NCBI GenBank assembly: GCA_963749905.1
Contig: CAVVOF010000003.1
Location: 186,001-250,000 of the forward strand
Source of the DNA: UBA10649 sp963749905
GTDB lineage: Bacteria > Actinomycetota > Actinomycetes > S36-B12
Length of the DNA: 64,000 nucleotides
Direction: 5' to 3'
In this document: piece by piece, positions 49,433-57,879 of the stretch
Position numbering within the stretch: the stretch's first letter is position 1
Layout: each line of letters starts with the position of its first letter
Notes under the pieces: model-generated
Databases searched by the model: none
Seen by the model: only the letters and a program-made list of their open reading frames with translations
Told to the model about the DNA's origin: nothing
Program-made: the position numbers and the translations under genes

Positions 49433-50301
49433 GCTACGAGACGCTGCGCTACGAGGTCGCCGAGGGGATCCTGACCCTGTGGCTGGACCGGCCGGACCAC
49501 ATGAACGCCTTCACGGTCACGATGGCGCGCGAGCTCGTTGCCGCGTTCGATCGTGCGAGCTCCGACGACGACGTCGCGGCGATCGTGGTCACGGGCAGCG
49601 GCCGCGCCTTCTGCGCCGGCATGGACCTGTCGTCCGCGGGCAACGTCTTCGGCCTCGACGAGTCCCAGCGACCGACGATGTCGGACGTGGTCGAGCGCTT
49701 CGACGACCCGGCCATCGTCGACGGGGTCCGCGACACCGGCGGCCAGGTCTCGCTGGCGATCTACCGCTGCACCAAGCCGGTCATCGCGGCGATCAACGGC
49801 GCCGCGGTCGGGATCGGCGCCACGATGACCCTGCCCATGGACGTGCGCATCGCCTCGGACAAGGCCCGGATCGGCTTCGTCTTCGGCCGGCTCGGCATCG
49901 TCCCCGAGGCGTGCTCGACGTGGTTCCTGCCGCGGATCGTGGGCCTGAGCCGGGCGCTGGATCTCGTCTACTCCGCGGACATCATCGACGCTGAGCGGGC
50001 GCATGAGATCGGGCTGGTCAGCGAGGTGGTGTCGGCCGACGACCTGCTGCCCACGGCGTACGCCCTGGCCGCGCGCTATGTGGCCGGCAAGTCGCCGGTG
50101 GCGACGGCCCTCATGCGCCAGATGCTCTACCGCAACAGCGCCGCGCCCGACCCGTTGCAGGCGCACCTCGTCGAGTCGCTCGCGATGTTCTACGCGAGCA
50201 TCGGCGATGGCAAGGAGGGCGTGGCGGCCTTCCTGGAGAAGCGTCCGGCCGAGTTCACCGGGCGCGTACCCGAGGACCTGCCGCCCTTCTATCCCTGGTA
50301 G
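49429..50301 (+). CDS. Enoyl-CoA hydratase/isomerase
   Basis: A 290-residue crotonase-fold enzyme. Oxyanion hole motifs FCAGMDLSS and INGAAVGIGATM, and a catalytic Glu in RLGIVPEACSTWFLPRIVG, place it with 3-trans-2-enoyl-CoA hydratases of broad specificity. The extended segment between residues 65 and 105 (GNVFGLDESQRPTMSDV) is seen in a subset of actinobacterial members. It is translationally coupled to the split transketolase, an unusual partner; its substrate is unknown. Confidence 0.9.
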   Translation: MSYETLRYEVAEGILTLWLDRPDHMNAFTVTMARELVAAFDRASSDDDVAAIVVTGSGRAFCAGMDLSSAGNVFGLDESQRPTMSDVVERFDDPAIVDGVRDTGGQVSLAIYRCTKPVIAAINGAAVGIGATMTLPMDVRIASDKARIGFVFGRLGIVPEACSTWFLPRIVGLSRALDLVYSADIIDAERAHEIGLVSEVVSADDLLPTAYALAARYVAGKSPVATALMRQMLYRNSAAPDPLQAHLVESLAMFYASIGDGKEGVAAFLEKRPAEFTGRVPEDLPPFYPW

Positions 50302-50318
50302 CTGGTCCTCTCCCCCGC

Positions 50319-50837
50319 TCAGTGGCCTGCCAGCAGGGCCTTGATCGTGACGACGACCAGGGCGATCGCGAGCACGAGAAGTCCGGCCAGCAGGCTGCGC
50401 GCCCACGACCGGCCGCGCAGCCGGCCGATGGCCACACCCGCGAGAGCAGGCAGTGCGGACAGGAGCACCAGCGACACCGTCACGGCCGCGGGTCCCGGGA
50501 GGAGGGCGAGAGGAACGGCCGCGATCACCGCGACCAGGATGCCGCCGGCAAGCTGGGCGCCGGCCTCGCGCGCCGCTTCCGCCGGGGAGACACCGGTCTC
50601 CTCCGCCAGTTGGGCAGCGAGCCTGAACGCCACCCAGTGGGCGAGGATCAGCCCGATCGCCGTTCCGAGCAGAACCCCCAGCACAGCCCAGCCCTCCGGC
50701 AGCCGGTCCTCCGGAAGCGCTGCGAGGACGGCGAGCAGGACCAACGCCATGTAGAGCGCGGACGTGGCGAACTCGCGATAGGCCAGTTTCGCCGCCTCGT
50801 CTCTGCGCGCAGGCGCGGCGGCGGGCACGTCCGACAC
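50319..50837 (-). CDS. Multi-pass membrane protein, function unknown
   Basis: A 172-residue protein with five hydrophobic segments and a short charged N-terminus (PARRDEAAKLAYREF). No family motif is recognised. The GTG at 50837 follows TAGCAT (50845-50850) by 7 nt, consistent with a leaderless message and arguing against a longer in-frame start at 50924. It is convergent with the enoyl-CoA hydratase and lies downstream of the thiolase gene (10 bp) on the same strand. Confidence 0.6.
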   Translation of the reverse strand: MSDVPAAAPARRDEAAKLAYREFATSALYMALVLLAVLAALPEDRLPEGWAVLGVLLGTAIGLILAHWVAFRLAAQLAEETGVSPAEAAREAGAQLAGGILVAVIAAVPLALLPGPAAVTVSLVLLSALPALAGVAIGRLRGRSWARSLLAGLLVLAIALVVVTIKALLAGH

Positions 50838-50844
50838 CCTCCGG

Positions 50845-50850
50845 ATGCTA
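50845..50850 (-). promoter_or_regulatory. -10 box TAGCAT for the membrane protein gene
   Basis: On the minus strand TAGCAT ends 7 nt before the GTG at 50837; it overlaps the thiolase stop codon. Confidence 0.4.
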
Positions 50851-52035
50851 GCCCGCAGGCGTGGTGAAGACGATCGCCTCGCCCTGACCACCGCCACCGC
50901 AGAGGGCCACCGCGCCGGTGCCACCGCCGCGGTTCTTCAGCTCGTACGCCGCCGACAGCAGGATGCGGGCGCCGCTCATCCCCACCGGGTGGCCGAGGGC
51001 GATGGCGCCGCCGTGCACGTTGACCTTGTCCTCGTCGACGCCGAGGTCACGCATCGACGCGATGCCCACGCTCGCGAACGCCTCATTGATCTCGACCAGG
51101 TCGAGGTCCTCGACGGTCAGCTCGCCATCCCGCTTCAGTGCGTCCTTGATGGCGTTGGCGGGCTGGAGCAGGAGCGAGGGGTCCGGGCCGGCCACCTCGC
51201 CGTGGGCCCGGATCTCCGCTATCCACGTGAGTCCGTGCTGCTCGGCCCACTCCCTGCTCGTGACGACGAGAGCCGCCGCGCCGTCGGACAGCTGTGAGGC
51301 GTTGCCGGCCGTGATCGTGCCGTCCTTCGCGAACGCCGGACGCAGGCCGCCGAGCGACTCCGCCGTGGTCGCCGCCCGGATGCCCTCATCGGCGGTGACC
51401 GTCACCGAGCCCTTGCGGCCCTTCACCTCCACCGGCACGATCTCCTGGGCGAACCGACCCGACTCGGTGGCCTCCGCGGCGAGCCGGTGCGATCGGGCGG
51501 CGAAGGCGTCCTGCTCGTCGCGGGTGATGCCGTAGGGCTCGCCGTACTTCTCGGTGGCCGCGCCCATGGAGATCGCGTCGAATGCGCAGACGAGCGCATC
51601 CTGATCGAGGACGTCCGCCGCCGTGGTGTGGCCGTACTTGTAGCCCTGGCGCGCACCCATGAGCACATGCGGCGCGCCCGTCATCGACTCCATGCCACCA
51701 GCCACCACCACCTGATGCTGGCCGCTGCGGATCATCTGATCGGCCATGGCCACTGCCACCAGGCCGGACAGGCAGAGCTTGTTGACCGTCACGGCCGGGA
51801 CCGACATCGGCAGGCCGGCAGCCGCGGCCGCCTGGCGTGCCGGGTTGGGACCCGCACCCGCCTGCAGGACCTGCCCGAAGACGACGGCGTCCACCTGGTC
51901 GGGCGTCACACCGGAGCGCTCGAGGGCGCCCGAGATGGCGGCGGCGCCGAGGTCGACGGCGGACAGTGAGGCGAAGGCACCGAGCAGCTTGCCGATCGGG
52001 GTGCGCGCACCGTCGATGATCACGGACGTCGTCAT
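50848..52035 (-). CDS. Acetyl-CoA C-acetyltransferase (thiolase)
   Basis: A 395-residue thiolase. Active-site Cys88 (NKLCLSGLVAV), the His of GGAIALGHPVGMSGAR, and the second Cys in LCGGGGQGEA are all present; NEAFASVG is also intact. It either condenses two acetyl-CoA or cleaves a 3-ketoacyl-CoA. GGAGGAG precedes the ATG. It is divergent from the SDR gene across a 108-bp regulatory gap, so the two may be coregulated in the catabolic region. Confidence 0.94.
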   Translation of the reverse strand: MTTSVIIDGARTPIGKLLGAFASLSAVDLGAAAISGALERSGVTPDQVDAVVFGQVLQAGAGPNPARQAAAAAGLPMSVPAVTVNKLCLSGLVAVAMADQMIRSGQHQVVVAGGMESMTGAPHVLMGARQGYKYGHTTAADVLDQDALVCAFDAISMGAATEKYGEPYGITRDEQDAFAARSHRLAAEATESGRFAQEIVPVEVKGRKGSVTVTADEGIRAATTAESLGGLRPAFAKDGTITAGNASQLSDGAAALVVTSREWAEQHGLTWIAEIRAHGEVAGPDPSLLLQPANAIKDALKRDGELTVEDLDLVEINEAFASVGIASMRDLGVDEDKVNVHGGAIALGHPVGMSGARILLSAAYELKNRGGGTGAVALCGGGGQGEAIVFTTPAG

Positions 52036-52143
52036 GTTTCTCCTCCGGGGTGAGTGCTTGGAGGGTAGCGTGTCCTTGGTCGTCATGTATACGGACGTCC
52101 TAGCACTTGTCGACGGTGACCAGCCACAGCCCCGGAGGTACCC
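52036..52143. promoter_or_regulatory. Divergent regulatory gap, thiolase and SDR
   Basis: Both flanking genes have good RBSs (GGAGGAG and GGAGGT). The gap contains two adjacent palindromes, GTATAC (52087-52092) and GGACGTCC (52093-52100), which could serve as an operator or contain a -10. No firm assignment. Confidence 0.35.
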
Positions 52144-52899
52144 ATGCGCGAGCCACGGGTCGTCGTGATCACGGGAGCCGGGACGGGCATCGGCGCCGCG
52201 TGCGCACACGCCCTCGCGGCGACGGCCAGCCGGGTCGTCCTGCTCGGGCGCCGGCTGGAGAAGCTCGAGGGGGTTGCCGCGGACCTCCTGTCCGCCCATC
52301 CGGAGCTCGTCGTGGACTGCCGATCCGTGGACGTGTCCGATATCCCGGCAGTCGAGGGGTTCGCCCGGTGGGCCACCGACGAGCTGGGCGTGGTCGACGT
52401 GCTGGTCAACAACGCCGGGTCCCCTCAGCCCAAGATCACCGGTGGGCTCGACGACGTCGCGTCCGCGTGGGAGTCCACGTGGCGCGCGAACACCCTCAGC
52501 GTCGTCCTCATGACCGAGGGGCTCAAGCCGCTGCTGCGCCGCCCCGGAGCACGCATCGTGACGATCGGATCGTTCGCGGCTGAGATGGGTACGGGAAGTC
52601 CGGCGTACGCGTCGGCCAAGGGCGCACTCGAGACGTACGCGGTGTCCCTCATGCGGGAGCTGGGCCCGGAGGGGATCACCGCCAACATCGTGGCCCCCGG
52701 GTACACCGCGGGCACGGAGTTGCTCGAGGGGCGGATGACGCCGGAGCGGCACGACCGGTTGATCACCGGCATCTCCGCTCGACGCGCAGGCACCCCCGAA
52801 GAGATCGCCAGCGCGGTCGCCTACCTCGCCTCACCGCTCGCCGGCTTCGTCAACGGCCGCGTCCTCACCGCCAATGGCGGCACCTTCCTGCCCGGCTAG
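52144..52899 (+). CDS. Short-chain dehydrogenase/reductase
   Basis: A 251-residue Rossmann-fold oxidoreductase. Cofactor motif TGAGTGIG, NNAGS, catalytic Ser in TIGSFA, and YASAK (Tyr and Lys) are intact. Preference for NADP(H) is suggested by an Arg just after the second strand (LLGRRLEKLEG). The substrate is unknown; probably an alcohol or ketone intermediate of the surrounding catabolic region. GGAGGT lies 4 nt before the ATG. The SnoaL-like gene follows after 27 bp. Confidence 0.92.
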   Translation: MREPRVVVITGAGTGIGAACAHALAATASRVVLLGRRLEKLEGVAADLLSAHPELVVDCRSVDVSDIPAVEGFARWATDELGVVDVLVNNAGSPQPKITGGLDDVASAWESTWRANTLSVVLMTEGLKPLLRRPGARIVTIGSFAAEMGTGSPAYASAKGALETYAVSLMRELGPEGITANIVAPGYTAGTELLEGRMTPERHDRLITGISARRAGTPEEIASAVAYLASPLAGFVNGRVLTANGGTFLPG

Positions 52900-52926
52900 C
52901 CCCTCCCCTCACCGCCAAGGAGCACC

Positions 52927-53349
52927 ATGAGCGAGTTCGACGAAACCGACCTGGCCCGGATCGACGTCGCCACGAAACTGTTCGCCGCGTGGTCGAGCGG
53001 GGACCTGGACGCGCCGAGGCAGTACCTCACCGACGACCCGACCCTGTGGGACAGCGTGGGCGGACTGAAGGAGGGGTGGACGGCGATCCGCGAGTACTTC
53101 GGGCACGGTCTCGAGCGGTACCCGGACCTCGTCCTCGTCCCGACCGGTGAGTTCTGGTCACGCCCGGACGGGCTGGCGCTGCAGTGGGAGATGAGCGCGA
53201 GCGTGATCGACGAGTCGATGGGAGCCGAGCACGTCGGTAAGACGTGGAAGGTTCCGGGCCTGAGCTTCCTCATCTTCGAGGGGATGAAGGTCGCCGCCGA
53301 GTACGACTACCACGACAAGGGTGCCCGCCAGCGGTCGCTGGAGGAGTAG
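52927..53349 (+). CDS. NTF2/SnoaL-like protein
   Basis: A 140-residue protein of the cone-shaped NTF2/SnoaL fold (LFAAWSSGDLDAPRQYLTDDPTLWDS at the N-terminus, then a curved beta-sheet end FEGMKVAAEYDYHD). The fold houses isomerases, cyclases, dehydratases and small-ligand binding proteins. Its location behind an SDR suggests it acts on the same metabolite. One of three NTF2-like proteins within 8 kb. No catalytic residues can be named. Confidence 0.8.
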   Translation: MSEFDETDLARIDVATKLFAAWSSGDLDAPRQYLTDDPTLWDSVGGLKEGWTAIREYFGHGLERYPDLVLVPTGEFWSRPDGLALQWEMSASVIDESMGAEHVGKTWKVPGLSFLIFEGMKVAAEYDYHDKGARQRSLEE

Positions 53350-53362
53350 CTCCGCGTCCGGC

Positions 53363-53418
53363 GACTGCTACGGGATCCGTCGCAAGGCACGCCGGTTGTG
53401 ACGGATCCTGTAGCAGTC
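53363..53418. terminator. Long bidirectional hairpin between convergent genes
   Basis: A 19-bp stem, perfect apart from one G-U (GACTGCTACGGGATCCGTC at 53363-53381 against 53400-53418), with an 18-nt loop. It lies between the SnoaL-like stop and the TetR stop and overlaps the last TetR codons. A likely terminator for both directions, though without a U-run. Confidence 0.6.
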
Positions 53419-53983
53419 AGCCGGATGGGGCCCATCGGTCGAGGAGCTCGGACGCGAGGGCCTCGACCTGCCGGGAGGTGATCCGGACCTGACGGACCAG
53501 CCGCCGGTAGAGGAAGGGCGCAACCATGTCCTCTACGCACCTCTGCACGTCCCGACCGGCGTCGATCGTGCCCTCGACCTGACCCCGACGGACGATCGCG
53601 CCGGCACGCGATCGCGTCTGCGAGAAGGCGCGGGCATGGACGTCGGCGAAGGTCACGTCCCGAGAGGAGCCGTCGATGAGCGCGACGAGAACCGCGAGGT
53701 AGACCGGGTCGTTCAGCCGCTCCGCGTAGTCCGCGAGGTAGGCGCGCAGCGCGGTGGCGACGTCCCCGTCGAAAGCCAGATCGTCCCGATGCATGAGCTC
53801 GTCGAAGACCTCGCACGCCAGGGCCGCCATGTCCGGCCAGTTGCGGTAGATGGTGCTTCGCGAGACCCCCGACTCCGCCGCCAGCCGATCCACGGTCAGC
53901 CCGCCGAGTCCTTCCGAGACGAGCACGATGCACACGGCCTCGTGGACCGACGCACGCGTGCGCACGTACCGGGCGTCAGTCAT
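53417..53983 (-). CDS. TetR-family transcriptional regulator
   Basis: A 188-residue repressor with an N-terminal helix-turn-helix (RASVHEAVCIVLVSEGLGGLTVDRLAAESGVSRSTIYRNW, about 10-50) and a helical ligand domain. The ATG overlaps the kinase-pseudogene stop by 4 bp, so it is the last gene of the operon epimerase-kinase-TetR and may regulate that operon. The inverted repeat GACA-CTT-TGTC upstream of the epimerase is a candidate operator. Confidence 0.92.
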   Translation of the reverse strand: MTDARYVRTRASVHEAVCIVLVSEGLGGLTVDRLAAESGVSRSTIYRNWPDMAALACEVFDELMHRDDLAFDGDVATALRAYLADYAERLNDPVYLAVLVALIDGSSRDVTFADVHARAFSQTRSRAGAIVRRGQVEGTIDAGRDVQRCVEDMVAPFLYRRLVRQVRITSRQVEALASELLDRWAPSG

Positions 53984-55189
53984 GAGCAGGTGATCTCGGC
54001 CAGCTGGGACAGGAAGCGCAGGTGGACGGCCACCCCGATGGCCAACTGGTCCGCCGTCCGGCGCGGTCCGTTCTCGAACACCGTACGGGCAGACAGGTTC
54101 ACGCACGCGCCGCGGAAGTGGTTGTACGCCAACCACAGTCGCCATTGCTCGTCCGAGTAGGTCACCCCGGCCACCGAGGCAAGGCGTGCCTTCCAGTCGT
54201 CCGCACCCATGATCCGACGCCCGCGGATGAGCGCCAGGTAGGCCCAGTCCTCGGCAGCGTCGCCGACGTGCGCGAACTCCCAGTCGATGGTCGTCAGCCC
54301 CCGCTCGGCGTCGAAGAGCGCGTTGCCGGGACCAGCGTCGCCGTGCACGATCACCGTCGGTCCCGTCGGCGTCAGGTGCTCATGCAGCCAGTCAGCGCCG
54401 TGCTCGACGAGGGGGATCTCCGGCGCGTGCGCGCGGTACATCGCCCGCCAGTACTCGATGTTGTCACTGACCACCTGCTCGGCCGATCGACCCGAGGGAT
54501 CCAGCACCGCTGCGGGTACCGCGTGCAGCGCGGCCACCGACCGGATGATGTCGTCCAGCCCCTGGTCGTCGAGGCGGACGACGCCGGGCACCTCCTCCAT
54601 CACGAAGAACGGCTCGCCGAGCACGGCGCCCGAGTCCTCGACCAGCTCCACGTTCGGCACCGAGAACCCTGCGCGCGTGCAGGGCACGCATCGCGCGGAC
54701 CTCGGTCACCGAGTCGGTGCCGAACATCCCGCCCTGCTCGATGCGCACGATGACGCGATGCTCAACGCCGCCACGGCGCAGGGTCGCCCGCCACATCCGC
54801 CGCGAGAACCCGCCCCCGATCACGGTCGCCTCGACGACCTCCACCGGCTCCCCCGCCTGCTCGGTCAGCCACCCAGCCAGCCGGGCCTGCTCCTCGGCCT
54901 CGACCTCGACCACGGCGTGCTCGATGCTCGTGTCGTGACTGGTGAACGCGCCCATCAGCGGAGCAGCCGCCGCCACGTCCTCTGCGAGCCACTCCCGCTG
55001 GACGTCGACACCCACGTCCTCGGACGCCATGCGCGCGCGGCGCGCCGGCCACGGGTCTGGCCCACGGCCCACGAGGTACTCCTGCACCGCGGACCACTGC
55101 TCGGGCGCTCCCAGCGACGGATCGGCGAGGCCGGCCGAGATCGCCTCCTCGATCACCGAGTCGGGGACCCGGGCAGCGATCTCGGTCAT
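53980..55189 (-). pseudogene. APH-fold phosphotransferase gene, frameshifted
   Basis: An aminoglycoside-phosphotransferase-like kinase split over two frames. The first part (from ATG 55189) ends coherently at TEVRAMRALHA; the second frame resumes at AGFSVPNVELVEDSG and runs through the catalytic loop IVHGDAGPGNALF and the metal site TIDWEFAHVGD. One extra base in GCGCGC at about 54671-54678 explains the break. Restored length is about 402 residues. The upstream epimerase overlaps by 4 bp. Kinases of this group in catabolic operons act on hydroxyacyl-CoA or other small alcohols, not on drugs. The break may be real decay or a sequence error. Confidence 0.83.
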
Positions 55190-56187
55190 CGGGCGCGCAG
55201 GGCCGCAGCCACCTCGGCCTCGAGCCCGAAGTCGTAGCCCGCGCCCCACATGGGGTCGGCCAGCCGGTCCGGACCGTCGACCAGCGGCGAGTCGCAGAAC
55301 CAGGCGTACGTCTCCTCGTAGCCACGCTTGATCCCGCGCTCGACGGTGAGCCCGAGTGCCTCGGCCTTGGCCACCGACAGGATGCCGTGGTGCTTCACGC
55401 CGAACAGGTGTCCGTAGATGGGCTTGGCCTCCGTGAAGCCGGTGGGCATCTCGACGATGTCGGCCTCCGCGCCGACGATGTCGGCGAGCAGCAGCGTCCA
55501 GGCGCGCGCCGACGCCCCCTCCCCTGTGATGTTCACGATCTCCCCCGCGGCAGCGGGCAGCTGGGCCATCTCGCGCAGATTCAGGCACAGGTCGTCGACG
55601 TGGCCGTAGCTGGTGGTGACGAGCCCCTCATGCGGGAGGAGGACGGGCAGTCCGCGCCGCAGGCGCAGGAACATGGCCGTCTCCATGTCGTGGATGTTGT
55701 TGGCGGGTCCGTAGATGGCCGCGGGTCGGGCAACCGAAGCGGGGAACCCGGTCTCGGCGTGGCGGCTCAGCAGCGCCTGCTCGGCGTGCGCCTTGAAGCC
55801 GCCGTAGGTCGAGGCTGGGTCGGACGTCGAGGGTGCGTCCTCGCGCCACGGCATGATGCCGCTCGGCTCGTAGGCCATGATCGAGGAGACGAAGACATAC
55901 GCTCCCACGCTGCCGTCGAGCAGCGCGATCAGCTGCTCGAACTCGCCGCCGCCGGCCGCCATGACGAAGCCGGACACGTCGATGACCGCATCCCACTCGG
56001 TTCCGGCCAGGGCGGTGCGCATCGACTCTGGATCGGTCCGATCGCCGACGATCCGGTCGACTCCCTCGGGCAGCGAGGACGCCGTCCGCCCACGGTTCAG
56101 GACGGCCACGTCATGCCCCTCGCGGGCGAGGAGGTCGACCATGCGCCGACCGACGAAGGTGCTGCCACCGAGGATGAGGGTCTTCAT
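55186..56187 (-). CDS. NAD-dependent epimerase/dehydratase family protein
   Basis: A 333-residue extended-SDR protein. The N-terminus LILGGSTFVGRRMVDLLAREGHDV is a variant GxxGxxG NAD motif, with NRGR afterwards; the YxxxK pair appears as YGGFKAHAE. DVSGF and VFVSSIMAYEPS are typical of sugar epimerase-like reductases. It is first of the operon with the broken kinase and TetR. Leaderless-type -10 TAGAGT lies 7 nt before the ATG at 56187. The substrate is unknown. Confidence 0.87.
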   Translation of the reverse strand: MKTLILGGSTFVGRRMVDLLAREGHDVAVLNRGRTASSLPEGVDRIVGDRTDPESMRTALAGTEWDAVIDVSGFVMAAGGGEFEQLIALLDGSVGAYVFVSSIMAYEPSGIMPWREDAPSTSDPASTYGGFKAHAEQALLSRHAETGFPASVARPAAIYGPANNIHDMETAMFLRLRRGLPVLLPHEGLVTTSYGHVDDLCLNLREMAQLPAAAGEIVNITGEGASARAWTLLLADIVGAEADIVEMPTGFTEAKPIYGHLFGVKHHGILSVAKAEALGLTVERGIKRGYEETYAWFCDSPLVDGPDRLADPMWGAGYDFGLEAEVAAALRAR

Positions 56188-56194
56188 GTCCGGC

Positions 56195-56242
56195 ACTCTA
56201 TAGGACACTTTGTCTCATAACTAGCCCGGCAGCCGCTATGCT
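56195..56242. promoter_or_regulatory. Divergent leaderless promoters with GACA-N3-TGTC repeat
   Basis: Minus -10 TAGAGT (56195-56200), 7 nt before the epimerase ATG; plus -10 TATGCT (56237-56242), 6 nt before the ATG at 56249. Between them GACA-CTT-TGTC (56204-56214) is a perfect 4-bp inverted repeat and candidate TetR operator. Confidence 0.5.
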
Positions 56243-56248
56243 CCCGAC

Positions 56249-57373
56249 ATGACAGATGCCGGTCGACTCACCCGAATGGACGAGTACCCGCGCCACCAGC
56301 AGGGTGGCACTTTCGACTCAGTGGCGAGTGACTCCGTGCACTGGAACGACGGCTTCTACTTCACCCTCGGTGACGAGGCGACCGGCGCTTCCCTCTTCGC
56401 GGCCCTCCGCCTGTACGCCAACACCGACGTGATGGACGGCTTCGCCTGCGTGTCCCTCGACGGGAAGCAGCACAACCTGCGCTGGTCGCGACGGCTGCGC
56501 CCCGGCATCGACGACCTCGCGGTCGGCCCGCTGCGCCTGGAGATCCTCGAGCCGCTCGCCCGTCTGCGACTGACCTGCGGCGAGAACCCGTACGGCATCA
56601 CGTTCGACCTGGCCTGGCAGGGGCTGCACGAGCCGTACCTCGAGGACCGCATCGTCCGCTACTCCGGCGGCCGCAAGGTGTACGACCGGACCAACTACGA
56701 CCAGTGCTGCGACGTCACTGGAACCATCACCGTCGCGGGCAGGACGCTGGACGTGGATCCGGCCACCTGGGTCGGCGTGCGCGACCACTCCTGGGGCATC
56801 GGACGTACCGGCGGCTCCGCATCCGCGGCCATCGCACCGGACGCAGGTCGCGATCCCCGGCGCGGCTTCGCCATGCGGCAGTGGACCATGATCCGGATGC
56901 CTGACCGCGTGCTCTTCTGGCAGTTCCACCTGCAGCCCGACGGCAGCTTCGAGCCGCTCGAGGCGGTCGTCATCCCGCGCGACGGCGGCCAGCCCTGGCA
57001 TTACGTCGATGCGCGCGCCGAGGCGGTGCGCGCGGGTGGCACGCCCCGGGCCGTCTCCAGCCGGGTCGACATGGTGCGCCCCGACGGCGCCGTCGACCGC
57101 TACGAGCTCACCGCCGTGGGAGCGCCCGTCTACCTGCAGGGTGGCGGCTACCACGACGGCTTCTCCGACCGGCAGGGCCGCGGGGTGTTCCGCGGCGAGG
57201 ACCACCACGAGGGAGAGGTGTGGGAGGTGTCCCATCCCGTCGACGTCGGCGACCCGGCCGGCTGGTTCCGGCAGCGTCCGGACGCCTGGGCCGAGCAGTT
57301 CGCGACGTGCGTCAATCTCGACGATCCCGCCGACCGTGGCTTCGGCCACCTGGAGTGTGTCCTCGCGCCATGA
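56249..57373 (+). CDS. DUF7064/7065-like, CrtC-fold-like protein
   Basis: A 374-residue soluble protein rich in predicted beta-strand. It contains WVGVRDHSWGI at about residue 180, a motif I associate with the DUF7064/7065 (hydroxyneurosporene-synthase-like, lipocalin-pair) proteins. CrtC relatives hydrate carbon-carbon double bonds, but that activity is not implied. It overlaps the SnoaL-like gene by 4 bp and starts the operon DUF7065-SnoaL-kinase-DUF6285. A -10 box lies 6 nt upstream of the ATG. Confidence 0.65.
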   Translation: MTDAGRLTRMDEYPRHQQGGTFDSVASDSVHWNDGFYFTLGDEATGASLFAALRLYANTDVMDGFACVSLDGKQHNLRWSRRLRPGIDDLAVGPLRLEILEPLARLRLTCGENPYGITFDLAWQGLHEPYLEDRIVRYSGGRKVYDRTNYDQCCDVTGTITVAGRTLDVDPATWVGVRDHSWGIGRTGGSASAAIAPDAGRDPRRGFAMRQWTMIRMPDRVLFWQFHLQPDGSFEPLEAVVIPRDGGQPWHYVDARAEAVRAGGTPRAVSSRVDMVRPDGAVDRYELTAVGAPVYLQGGGYHDGFSDRQGRGVFRGEDHHEGEVWEVSHPVDVGDPAGWFRQRPDAWAEQFATCVNLDDPADRGFGHLECVLAP

Positions 57374-57879
57374 CCGACCGTGACCCCGAGGTCCAGCGGC
57401 TTCTCGACGAGAACGCGTTGCGCGCCCTGTGTGCCACCTACATGCGAGGTCTGGACCGGCTCGACGAGTCCCTCGTCCGCTCCGTGTTCGCCGACGACGC
57501 GACCACGCACTACGGCTCCTTCACCGGAGGGCCCGACGAGATGGCAGCCATGGCCATGCGGGCGCTGTCGGCCTACCGCACGACACAGCACCTGCTGGGC
57601 CAGATCAATCTGCATATCGACGATGACAGCGCGAGCGGCGAGGTGTACTTCCAGGCGTTCCACCAGCACGCGACGGATGACTTCGACCGCTTCATCTGCG
57701 GGCGCTACATCGACCGCTACGCCCGGCGCGACGGGCACTGGCTGATGACGCACCGAACTGAGGTCGTCGACTGGACCCGAACCGAGCCGATCGCCGACGA
57801 GTACTTCACCCTTCGGCCGCACACCGTGCGCGGCGCACGCGACACCACGGACCTCAGCTACCGACCGGGAGAGGCGTAG
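57370..57879 (+). CDS. SnoaL/NTF2-like protein
   Basis: A 169-residue NTF2-fold protein (LLDENALRALCATYMRGLDRLDESLVRSVFADDATTHYG at the start, a SnoaL_4-type N-terminus; HRTEVVDW near the C-terminus). Members of this subfamily are ring hydroxylase small-subunit-like or isomerase-like proteins often found in aromatic/terpenoid catabolic clusters. ATGA overlap upstream; its stop abuts the kinase start directly. Confidence 0.85.
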   Translation: MTDRDPEVQRLLDENALRALCATYMRGLDRLDESLVRSVFADDATTHYGSFTGGPDEMAAMAMRALSAYRTTQHLLGQINLHIDDDSASGEVYFQAFHQHATDDFDRFICGRYIDRYARRDGHWLMTHRTEVVDWTRTEPIADEYFTLRPHTVRGARDTTDLSYRPGEA

